A stretch of 11,395 nucleotides of DNA. It comes from JAMCRM01 sp041685075. GTDB taxonomy: Bacteria; Acidobacteriota; Terriglobia; Bryobacterales; Bryobacteraceae. Location of the stretch: NCBI GenBank assembly GCA_041685075.1, contig JAWLGN010000181.1, positions 1-11,395 of the forward strand, in the 5' to 3' direction. The notes beneath the pieces were generated by a model. It did not search any database and was not told where the DNA came from. It saw only the letters and a list, made by a program, of their open reading frames with translations. Position numbers and translations under genes: made by a program. Shown piece after piece: positions 1 to 6,791 of this stretch (position 1 is the stretch's first letter; each line of letters starts with the position of its first letter).

Positions 1-3000
1 CCGCCGCCGACCCGTCCGGCGCCATCGTTCCCAAGGTGCTGATCAAGCTGACCAACACCCAAACCAACGTATCGCGGGAGACCCTAACCGACACGGCGGG
101 CGTTTACACCATCCCGTTCCTTCCCGCGGGCAGTTACCGGCTCTCGGCTTCCGCGCCCGGCTTTAAGACCGCCAACGTGCAGGCGTTCGATCTCCAGGTG
201 GGGCAAACCGCGCGCGTGGATCTGCTGTTGGAGGTCGGCGAAGTCACCCAGACGCTGGATGTGGCGGCCGAGGGCGCCGTGCTGCAAACCGAGACGGTAT
301 CGGTCGGCGCCGTCATCGACGCGAGCAAGGTGGTGGACCTGCCGTTGAACGGGCGCAACTTCGTGCAACTGGCGCAACTGGTGCCCGGGGTGCAGCCCGG
401 CACGCCCGGGTCGATCACGGTGCGCCGCGGGCGCGGCTCCATCGGGGAGACCGCGCGCAGCTTCGGCCAGACCGCCATCTCGGCCAACGGCGCGCGCGAC
501 ACCAACAACCGGTTCTATCTCGACGGTGTGGAGTTCATGGACTACGACGCCTTCACGTATCCCTTCGCGCTCTCGGTGGATTCGCTTTCGGAGTTCCGCG
601 TGGAGACCTCGACCTACTCCGCCGAGTACGGCGCTTCGCCGGGCGGGCAGGTGAGCATCCTCACCCGCCGGGGCACGAATACGCTGCACGGCACCCTGTG
701 GGAGTTCAACCGCAACGACGCCCTCACCCAGACCTACGATGCCATCGGCAAACGGTCCCTGGGGTCGCCCCGGTTGAACCGCAACCAGTTCGGCGCCAAC
801 ATCGGCGGGCCGGTGGTGCTGCCCAAAGTGTACGACGGCAGGGACAAGACGTTCTTCTTTTTCAACTGGGAATCCGGGCGGCTCACTTCCGGCGCCGCGG
901 CGGGTTACGCATTGGTTCCACCCACCGCCATGCGGGCGGGCGACTTCCGCGGCGTCCGCGACTCCCGGACGGGCGAGCCGATCACCCTGCGGGACCCATT
1001 GGGAATCGGCATCGTGAATAACGTCATCCCCCAGCAGTTTCTGAGCGAGCAGGCCCTTACCTTCCTGCGCTACGTGCCGGAGCCGAACACCCAGGTGGGC
1101 AACTCCAACTACATCAACACCCCGAGGAGCGGCATCTCCAAGCAGGACAACTACACCGCGCGCGCCGACCACGCCCTCACCCGCAACGACGCGCTCTCGT
1201 TCCGCTACGTTTTGAACGACACGCGCGAGGCGGGCACTCCCTTCTGGGGCAACGACGTACGCGACAACCTGGCCCGCACCCAGAACATCGTCGCCACCTG
1301 GACCCGCAGCTTCAGCCCGAGTGTGGTGAACGAGTTCCGCATGGGCTGGAGCAACATGGCCGAATATGAAATCTTCGGCACCACGGAAAACGCAGATCTC
1401 GACATCGCCGGGTTCATGAATATCCCGCTCGCCTCCCGCCGGCCGAAAGATTACGGGCCGCCGAGCATCTCGATCAGCAATGGTCCCGACGGCGGCTACT
1501 CGGTGTACAACCTGCAGCGGCAGATCGGCCCGCGCGACCGCGGCAACCGGGTCTACAACTTCAACGACATTCTTTCGATGCAGCGCGGCCGCCACTTCGT
1601 TAAGGTGGGGGTGGACATTCTGCACCGCAACTTCACCTTCGAGCAGGCGCGCGACCCGCGCGGCACCTTCAACTTCGACGGGCGCTACACGGGCAGTTCG
1701 CTGGCCGATTTCATGCTGGGCTACGTGGCCCGCGCCCAGATCAACCCGGACCCCACGAACACGGATCTGGTAGGCGTCTGGCAATCTTACTTCGTGCAGG
1801 ACGACTGGAAGGTGACCCCGCGGCTCACCCTGAACCTGGGGCTTCGCTACGATTACCTGCAGCCCTTCCGCGACTCGAAAGGCCGCATGACCAACATCGA
1901 GCAGAACGGGCTGTTCCTGACCAGGCTGGTTACGCCGGCGGATTCGGCGTTCGGCGCCGCCATGGTGCGGGGCGACAAGAACAACTTCGGCCCGCGCGTG
2001 GGCCTGGCCTGGCGTCCCGGGGTGCTGGGCGACACCGTGGTCCGCGCCGGCTACGGCATCTACTACAACCACATCCACCCCAACGCCCCATTCGGCATGA
2101 CCGAGTCGTCGCAGGCGCGCAACAGCTTCGACGTGATCGGTTCCACCTCCGGCAGCCCCGACGTTTTCTTCAACGACCCGTTCCGCAATGCCGGCACGCC
2201 CGGCTTGCAGCTCAACGCGGTTCCGAGCAACGACCCCTACTACCGCGACGCCTACATCCAGCAGTGGAACTTCACCGTGCAGCGCAAGGTGAAGGGCGGG
2301 TTCCTCCTCGATGCCGGCTACGTGGGATCGAAGGGCACGCGGCTTTCGGTGACCATTCCGGCCATGAACCGGCCCGTCCAGCCGGTAGACCCCGCCACCC
2401 CGGGGCTGGCGTCGCTCAACAGCCGCCGCCCCAACCCGGCCATCACGCGCGGCGTGCAGGGCGACAAGTCCATCGGCAACTCGACCTATCACTCGCTGCA
2501 GTTGCGCGCCGACCGGCGCCTGGCCAGGGGGTTCACCTCCCTGACTGCCTACACCTGGTCGAAGTGCATGTCCGGCCCGAGCGACATTGGGGCGGACATC
2601 GGGGGCGGCTCCTTCATCGGTGGCATACAGGACATCTACAACTTCCAGAATGAGCGCTCCCTGTGCGGCATGGACGTGACCCAGCGCTTTGTCGAAAGCG
2701 TGATCTGGGACGTTCCCTTCTTCAACGGCTCGCGGGGCGTCGTGCGGGCGGTGCTGGGGGGCTGGCAGATCTCCTCCATCATCGTGGCGCAGAGCGGATT
2801 CACCGCCGACATCGGCTACGGGGTGGACACCACGGCCACGGGCGTAGCATCGCGCGCCGACCGCGTCGCGGGGCAGAACCCGAACCTCGATCCCTCTGAG
2901 CGCACGTATCAGCGGTGGTTCAACACCGCGGCCTTCGCCGCTGTGCCGGCGGGACGCTACGGCAATTCACCGCGCACCGGCGCCATCCGGCTGCCCGGGG

Positions 3001-3218
3001 TGTTCAACATCGATATGTCCGTGAACAAGAGCTTCCGCTTCGGCGAGACGCGCCGCGTGGAACTGCGCACGGAGTTTTACAACCTGCCCAACCACTACAA
3101 CATCGAGCCGGGTTCGGTGGACCGCAACTTCCGCTCGGTGAACTTCGGCAAGGTGGGGGGCGGCATCCAGGGGCTCACGACCCGGGTGATCCAGTTGGGG
3201 CTCAAGCTGTACTACTGA
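1..3218 (+). CDS. TonB-dependent receptor, Oar-like, with N-terminal carboxypeptidase-regulatory-like domain (5' partial)
   Basis: This is an outer-membrane receptor expected to take up a ligand using TonB energy; its substrate cannot be told. The reading frame is open to the left edge (first full codon at 3), so the signal peptide and probably a few tens of residues are missing; 1071 residues are visible. Residues 1 to about 85 form a carboxypeptidase-regulatory-like beta-sandwich, starting DPSGAIVPKVLIKLTNTQT and continuing to the typical AGSYRLSASAPGFK. A plug domain follows, with DLPLNGRN near residue 112 and NGARDTNNRFYLDGVE further on. The rest is a long beta-barrel with acidobacterial hallmarks (DKTFFFFNWE, YFVQDDWKVTPRLTLNLGLRYDY in part) and ends in aromatic LGLKLYY, as expected for a barrel recognised by the BAM complex. 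The barrel looks intact, with no frameshift. It converges on the sulfatase gene. The family call is firm; the link to the sulfatase's substrate is only inference. Confidence 0.95.
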   Translation, partial: AADPSGAIVPKVLIKLTNTQTNVSRETLTDTAGVYTIPFLPAGSYRLSASAPGFKTANVQAFDLQVGQTARVDLLLEVGEVTQTLDVAAEGAVLQTETVSVGAVIDASKVVDLPLNGRNFVQLAQLVPGVQPGTPGSITVRRGRGSIGETARSFGQTAISANGARDTNNRFYLDGVEFMDYDAFTYPFALSVDSLSEFRVETSTYSAEYGASPGGQVSILTRRGTNTLHGTLWEFNRNDALTQTYDAIGKRSLGSPRLNRNQFGANIGGPVVLPKVYDGRDKTFFFFNWESGRLTSGAAAGYALVPPTAMRAGDFRGVRDSRTGEPITLRDPLGIGIVNNVIPQQFLSEQALTFLRYVPEPNTQVGNSNYINTPRSGISKQDNYTARADHALTRNDALSFRYVLNDTREAGTPFWGNDVRDNLARTQNIVATWTRSFSPSVVNEFRMGWSNMAEYEIFGTTENADLDIAGFMNIPLASRRPKDYGPPSISISNGPDGGYSVYNLQRQIGPRDRGNRVYNFNDILSMQRGRHFVKVGVDILHRNFTFEQARDPRGTFNFDGRYTGSSLADFMLGYVARAQINPDPTNTDLVGVWQSYFVQDDWKVTPRLTLNLGLRYDYLQPFRDSKGRMTNIEQNGLFLTRLVTPADSAFGAAMVRGDKNNFGPRVGLAWRPGVLGDTVVRAGYGIYYNHIHPNAPFGMTESSQARNSFDVIGSTSGSPDVFFNDPFRNAGTPGLQLNAVPSNDPYYRDAYIQQWNFTVQRKVKGGFLLDAGYVGSKGTRLSVTIPAMNRPVQPVDPATPGLASLNSRRPNPAITRGVQGDKSIGNSTYHSLQLRADRRLARGFTSLTAYTWSKCMSGPSDIGADIGGGSFIGGIQDIYNFQNERSLCGMDVTQRFVESVIWDVPFFNGSRGVVRAVLGGWQISSIIVAQSGFTADIGYGVDTTATGVASRADRVAGQNPNLDPSERTYQRWFNTAAFAAVPAGRYGNSPRTGAIRLPGVFNIDMSVNKSFRFGETRRVELRTEFYNLPNHYNIEPGSVDRNFRSVNFGKVGGGIQGLTTRVIQLGLKLYY

Positions 3219-3220
3219 GC

Positions 3221-4636
3221 CTATGGCCGGCCGCTGCGCCACTGGTCGTCGAAGGGCACCGGCGGGCGCGGTTCGGTACGGGCAGTCTTGAGGAGCGCCG
3301 CCATCTTCGCCAGCACCTCCGGGCGCTTCGCGGCGAGGTTGCGCTGTTCGGAAATATCGGTTTCCAGGTCGTAGAGTTCAAGCGGCGCTTCCGGTTCGGG
3401 CCGAACCACCTTCCAGCGGCCCACCCGCAGCGCCTGCGGGGGCGTCTCCCTGCGGTACTTCCAGCCGCTCATCCGGGGCAGCTCCCAGTAGAGGTACTCG
3501 TGTTTCCGCTGTGCGCGCCCGAGTAGCTCGGGGGCGACGGAGATGCCGTCGATGCCGCGGGGCGCTTCAACACCGGCCAGCTCCGCGGCCGTAGGCATGA
3601 CATCCTGGAACGACCAGACGTGGCGGCTCACCTTGCCTGCGGCGATGCAGCCGGGCCAGCGCGCGATCATGGGCACCCGGATGCCGCCCTCGTAGAAATT
3701 GCCCTTGTGGCCGCGGAAGTTGCCCTTGCTGCGGAAGAAATCGTCGCCCACGATGGGCAGGGCGGGACCGTTGTCACTGGTGAAGAAGACCAGGGTGTCG
3801 TTGTCCAGGTCGAGTTCCTTCAGCAGCGCCATGATGCGGCCGACATCGCGGTCCATGCGGGTGATCATGGCGGCGTAGGCGGCGTGCGGCGTGTCCGTGG
3901 GGGCGTAGTGGCCGCGCTCGAAGCGCTGTTCGGGAAACTTGCCGCGGTACTCGGCGAGCGAATCCTCCGGCACCAGCAGTTCCCAGTGCGGGATCGTAAA
4001 GGGCAGGTAGCAGAAGAACGGCCGCCGGCGGTTGTCGCGGATGAATTCGAGCGCCTTTTCGGCGATCACGTCGTGCGAATACGTGGTGCGCTTGCCGCCT
4101 GTGTTGCCGGGGAGCGGGTACTTGCGCTCGTTGTCGTAGAGGAACTCGGGGTAGTAGAAGTGCGCGTGGGCCTGGTTGAGATAGCCGAAGAAGCGGTCGA
4201 AGCCCTTCTTGCCGGGGACGCCGCTGAGGCCCGGTTCCTCGCCGAGGCCCCACTTGCCGAAGCCGCCGGTGGCGTAGCCGGCCTTCCGGAGCACCTCCGC
4301 CACGGTGGTTTCAGAGGCAAGCAGCGGTCCCGCGCCGTTGCTGCGGATGGGGGTGCGGCCCATGTGCTGCCCGGTCATGAGGACGCTGCGGGACGGGGCG
4401 CAGACGGTGCAGCCGGCGTAGGCGTCTGTGAAACGCATGCCCTCGGCCGCCAGGCGGTCGATGTGGGGTGTGCGGATCTTGTCCTGCCCGTAGCAGCCGA
4501 GGTCGGTGTAGCCCAGGTCGTCAGCCACGATGAAGACGATGTTGGGGCGGCGCGGAGCGGCCGGGGAGGCGCCCGCGGCGGCGGCGGCGCCGGCGGCCAC
4601 CCGCAGAAAGTCGCGGCGGTGGGTGCGGTTGGACAT
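3221..4636 (-). CDS. Tat-exported type I sulfatase (arylsulfatase A family)
   Basis: The product (471 aa) should hydrolyse sulfate esters, probably in the periplasm. A twin-arginine signal opens it (THRRDFLRVAAGA, residues 5-17), followed by the first metal site PNIVFIVADD (D39, D40). The sulfatase signature CAPSR starts at C79, the cysteine normally converted to formylglycine, with R83. Other family active-site residues are present: K128 in FGKWGLG, H217 in TIPHWE, D288/N289 in TSDNGP and K311 in GHKGNFYEGG. The C-terminal subdomain ends with LYDLETDISEQRNLA. Length is normal for the family. An in-frame start at 4816 exists, but it would bury the Tat signal 60 residues deep and place it under the divergent gene. 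The ATG at 4636 fits the Tat signal and lies 6 nt after a -10 box. No Shine-Dalgarno is evident. The substrate (sugar or aryl sulfate) is unknown. Confidence 0.95.
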   Translation of the reverse strand: MSNRTHRRDFLRVAAGAAAAAGASPAAPRRPNIVFIVADDLGYTDLGCYGQDKIRTPHIDRLAAEGMRFTDAYAGCTVCAPSRSVLMTGQHMGRTPIRSNGAGPLLASETTVAEVLRKAGYATGGFGKWGLGEEPGLSGVPGKKGFDRFFGYLNQAHAHFYYPEFLYDNERKYPLPGNTGGKRTTYSHDVIAEKALEFIRDNRRRPFFCYLPFTIPHWELLVPEDSLAEYRGKFPEQRFERGHYAPTDTPHAAYAAMITRMDRDVGRIMALLKELDLDNDTLVFFTSDNGPALPIVGDDFFRSKGNFRGHKGNFYEGGIRVPMIARWPGCIAAGKVSRHVWSFQDVMPTAAELAGVEAPRGIDGISVAPELLGRAQRKHEYLYWELPRMSGWKYRRETPPQALRVGRWKVVRPEPEAPLELYDLETDISEQRNLAAKRPEVLAKMAALLKTARTEPRPPVPFDDQWRSGRP

Positions 4637-4642
4637 AGCTCG

Positions 4643-4648
4643 ATTGTA
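4643..4648 (-). promoter_or_regulatory. -10 box TACAAT of a leaderless-type promoter for the sulfatase gene
   Basis: On the minus strand TACAAT is followed by exactly 6 nt and then the ATG at 4636, so transcription would begin at or next to the start codon. There is no good ribosome-binding site in between. The same hexamer at the same spacing precedes the Gfo/Idh gene (9473-9478). No TTGACA-like -35 is present; the -35 position (4666-4671) is occupied by CACGTG. Confidence 0.6.
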
Positions 4649-4664
4649 GCCTCGGGGAGAGTTT

Positions 4665-4672
4665 ACACGTGT
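4665..4672. promoter_or_regulatory. 8-bp palindrome ACACGTGT at the shared -35 position of two divergent promoters
   Basis: ACACGTGT is a perfect palindrome centred between 4668 and 4669. Its CACGTG core (4666-4671) lies 17 bp from the minus-strand -10 (4643-4648) and 17 bp from the plus-strand -10 (4689-4694), so it occupies the -35 slot of both promoters. It could be an operator or activator site co-regulating the sulfatase and the quinoprotein. Functional assignment is inference; an 8-bp palindrome alone can occur by chance. Confidence 0.35.
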
Positions 4673-4688
4673 TTCGAGCGCAGTCGGG

Positions 4689-4694
4689 CAGAAT
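4689..4694 (+). promoter_or_regulatory. -10-like box CAGAAT of a leaderless-type promoter for the quinoprotein gene
   Basis: CAGAAT is followed by 7 nt and the ATG at 4702. The arrangement mirrors the TACAAT-6 nt-ATG pattern on the other strand. It supports a start at 4702 rather than at the in-frame ATG at 4693, which overlaps this box. It is weaker than the two TACAAT boxes because the first base differs from the -10 consensus and no ordinary -35 is visible at 16-18 bp. Confidence 0.45.
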
Positions 4695-4701
4695 GGAACC
4701 G

Positions 4702-6765
4702 ATGCTGAGGAGTTTCGTTTGGGTGCCGCTGGTCTGCTGCGCGGTCGCATGGGCGGGCGATGCCCGGGACGGCTGGCCGGCTTATGGAGGAGGGCCGGAC
4801 GGCATCCGTTACTCATCCCTGACCCAGATCAATCGCGACAACGCCCATAAGCTGCGGGTGGCGTGGAGCTACGATACCGGCGACGCCTTTCCCGGCTCGG
4901 AGATGCAATGCAACCCTGTCGTAGTGGACGGGGTGCTCTACGCCACCACGCCCAAGCTGCGGGTGATCGCGCTCGATGCGGCCACCGGGAAGCTGCGCTG
5001 GCGTTTCGATCCCTTCGAGGGGCAGGAGGTGAAGAGCCGGGTGCGCACCCGCGGGCTGGTCCACGCCCGGGGACGGATCTACGTGGCGGCGCGGCACTGG
5101 CTGTGGGCGCTCGATGCGCGCACGGGTAAGCCCGCGGCGGGCTTCGGGCACGAGGGGCGCGTGGACCTGCGGGAAGGCTTGGGGCGCGATCCGCAGGGGC
5201 TCTCGGTTTCCGCAAACACGCCCGGCGTGGTCTACCGCGACCTGCTGATTCTGGGAAGCGTGGTGAGCGAAGATCTGCCCTCGGCGCCCGGGCACGTGCG
5301 CGCCTACGAGCTGGCCACCGGCAAGCTGCGCTGGATGTTCCGCACCATCCCGCATCCGGGCGAGTTCGGCTACGACACCTGGCCGGAGGATGCCTGGAAG
5401 TGGGCCGGAGGAGCCAATAGCTGGGCCGGCTTCTGCCTGGACGAAAAGCGCGGGCTGGTGTTCGCCCCCACCGGTTCCGCGGCCTTCGATTTCTACGGCG
5501 CCAACCGCCACGGCGACAACCTGTTCGCCAACAGCCTGGTCGCGCTCGAGGCCGCCACGGGGCGCCGGGTGTGGCACTTCCAGACCGTGCGGCACGACGT
5601 GTGGGATCGCGATCTGCCCGCGCCGCCGTCGCTCGTCACACTGCGGCGCGGCGGGCGCACCATCGAAGCCGTGGCCCAGATCACCAAGACAGGCCACGTG
5701 TGGCTCTTCGAGCGCGATAGCGGCAAGCCCGTCTACCCCTTCGAGTATCGCGAGGTGCCGGCTTCGGACGTGGAGGGCGAGCGGCTCGCGCCGAGACAGC
5801 CGTTTCCCTCCGCGCCGCCGCCCTTCGCGCGCCAGCGGTTCAGCAAAGCCATCGCTACCAACCGCACGCCGGAAGCGCGCCGGGCGGTGCTCGAAAAGCT
5901 GCGCACGCTGCGTAACGGGGGGCCCTTCGATCCGCCGAGCCTGCAGGGCACGGTGCTGTTTCCGGGGATGGACGGCGGCGGTGAGTGGGGCGGTGCGGCC
6001 TTCGACCCCGAGACAGGGCTGTTCTATGTCAACGCCAACGAGATGGTGTGGGTCATAAAGCTGGTGGAGCGCCGCGCGGCGCGCGGCCGCGTGAGCGGGC
6101 GGACCCTCTACAACGTGAACTGCGCGAGCTGCCACCGCGAAGACCTGAAAGGCACGCCGCCGGACTTTCCCGCGCTGCTGAGGTTGGACAAGCGGTACAC
6201 GGAGACAACGCTCGCGGAGTTCATCCGGGTGGGAGGAAGCCGCATGCCGGGTTTCGCGCACCTGAAGCGCGACGGCATCCATGCCATCGTGCGCTACCTG
6301 ATGACCGGCGAGGATCGCACGGCAACGGCAGCGGCCGCGCCGGCGCTGAAGTATCGCCTGGACGGCTACACGCGATTCACCGACCCGGACGGCTACCCGG
6401 CGGTAGCGCCGCCCTGGGGCACCCTGAGCGCCATCGATCTGTCGAAGGGCGAGATCGCCTGGAGCGTGCCCTTGGGCGAACATCCGGAGCTGGAGGACAA
6501 GACCACCGGCAGCGAGAACTACGGCGGCCCGGTGGTGACCGCGGGCGGGGTGATCTTCATCGCCGCCACCAACTACGACAAAAAGTTCCGGGTCTTCGAT
6601 AAGGCCAACGGCAAGCTGTTGTGGGAGGCGGAACTGCCGGCGGCGGGGAACGCCACGCCGGCGGTCTACCAGGTGAACGGCAAGCAATACGTGGTGATCG
6701 CCTGCGGGGGCGGCAAGTGGGGCGCGCCTTCGGGCGGCACCTACGTGGCCTTCGCGCTGCCGTAG
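4702..6765 (+). CDS. Secreted PQQ-dependent dehydrogenase (quinohemoprotein) with internal cytochrome c domain
   Basis: The product (687 aa) is a periplasmic quinoprotein that should oxidise a sugar or alcohol with PQQ and pass electrons through its own heme c. Residues 1 to about 19 form a Sec signal peptide (VPLVCCAVAWA). The propeller opens with WPAYGGGPDGIRYSSL, the signature of the membrane glucose/quinate dehydrogenase branch. Family active-site positions are present: D304 in WDRDLPAPP and K329 in ITKTGHVWLFERD, which match the catalytic Asp and Lys of glucose dehydrogenase. Residues about 456-545 are a cytochrome c insert, with CASCH (C474, C477, H478) and a likely axial Met515 in SRMPGFAH. 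The propeller then resumes (GTLSAIDL, ATPAVYQVNGKQYVV). The multi-span membrane anchor of classical glucose dehydrogenase is absent. It is divergent from the sulfatase gene with a 65-bp gap. PQQ synthesis genes are not in the window, and the substrate is not known. Confidence 0.93.
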   Translation: MLRSFVWVPLVCCAVAWAGDARDGWPAYGGGPDGIRYSSLTQINRDNAHKLRVAWSYDTGDAFPGSEMQCNPVVVDGVLYATTPKLRVIALDAATGKLRWRFDPFEGQEVKSRVRTRGLVHARGRIYVAARHWLWALDARTGKPAAGFGHEGRVDLREGLGRDPQGLSVSANTPGVVYRDLLILGSVVSEDLPSAPGHVRAYELATGKLRWMFRTIPHPGEFGYDTWPEDAWKWAGGANSWAGFCLDEKRGLVFAPTGSAAFDFYGANRHGDNLFANSLVALEAATGRRVWHFQTVRHDVWDRDLPAPPSLVTLRRGGRTIEAVAQITKTGHVWLFERDSGKPVYPFEYREVPASDVEGERLAPRQPFPSAPPPFARQRFSKAIATNRTPEARRAVLEKLRTLRNGGPFDPPSLQGTVLFPGMDGGGEWGGAAFDPETGLFYVNANEMVWVIKLVERRAARGRVSGRTLYNVNCASCHREDLKGTPPDFPALLRLDKRYTETTLAEFIRVGGSRMPGFAHLKRDGIHAIVRYLMTGEDRTATAAAAPALKYRLDGYTRFTDPDGYPAVAPPWGTLSAIDLSKGEIAWSVPLGEHPELEDKTTGSENYGGPVVTAGGVIFIAATNYDKKFRVFDKANGKLLWEAELPAAGNATPAVYQVNGKQYVVIACGGGKWGAPSGGTYVAFALP

Positions 6766-6769
6766 GGTG

Positions 6770-6789
6770 GGGCGGGCTCCGGCCCGCCC
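6770..6789. terminator. GC hairpin between convergent genes (possible bidirectional terminator or repeat unit)
   Basis: GGGCGGGC (6770-6777) and GCCCGCCC (6782-6789) form a perfect 8-bp stem with a 4-nt loop. G-T and G-C pairs can extend it to about 6766-6793, touching both stop codons. It fills the 26-bp space between the quinoprotein stop (6765) and the lipoprotein stop (6792). There is no T-tract on either side, so it is not a textbook intrinsic terminator; convergent-gene position and stem strength are the only support. Confidence 0.5.
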
Positions 6790-6791
6790 TG

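Noticed and set aside
84..2492. An 802-codon open frame on the minus strand opposite the receptor gene
   Set aside because: Its predicted protein is rich in Arg, Ala, Gly, Val and His with no recognisable domain. The plus-strand frame is a clear TonB-dependent receptor. Long antisense open frames are expected at this GC content.
3225..3232. GGCCGGCC palindrome just past the receptor gene as a terminator
   Set aside because: It is only a 4+4 bp self-complementary site without a loop, inside the sulfatase reading frame, and such sites are common in GC-rich DNA.
4662..4667. TTTACA as a -35 box for the quinoprotein promoter
   Set aside because: It is 21 bp from the CAGAAT box, too far for a standard sigma-70 promoter. 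The 17-bp slot is taken by the palindrome.
3620..4708. A 362-codon open frame on the plus strand opposite the sulfatase gene
   Set aside because: Its composition is repetitive Val/Ala/Gly/Glu typical of a shadow frame, and the minus-strand sulfatase has every catalytic motif.
4637..4816. An extended N-terminus for the sulfatase starting at 4816
   Set aside because: It would place the Tat signal 60 residues inside the protein and overlap the divergent quinoprotein gene and its promoter.
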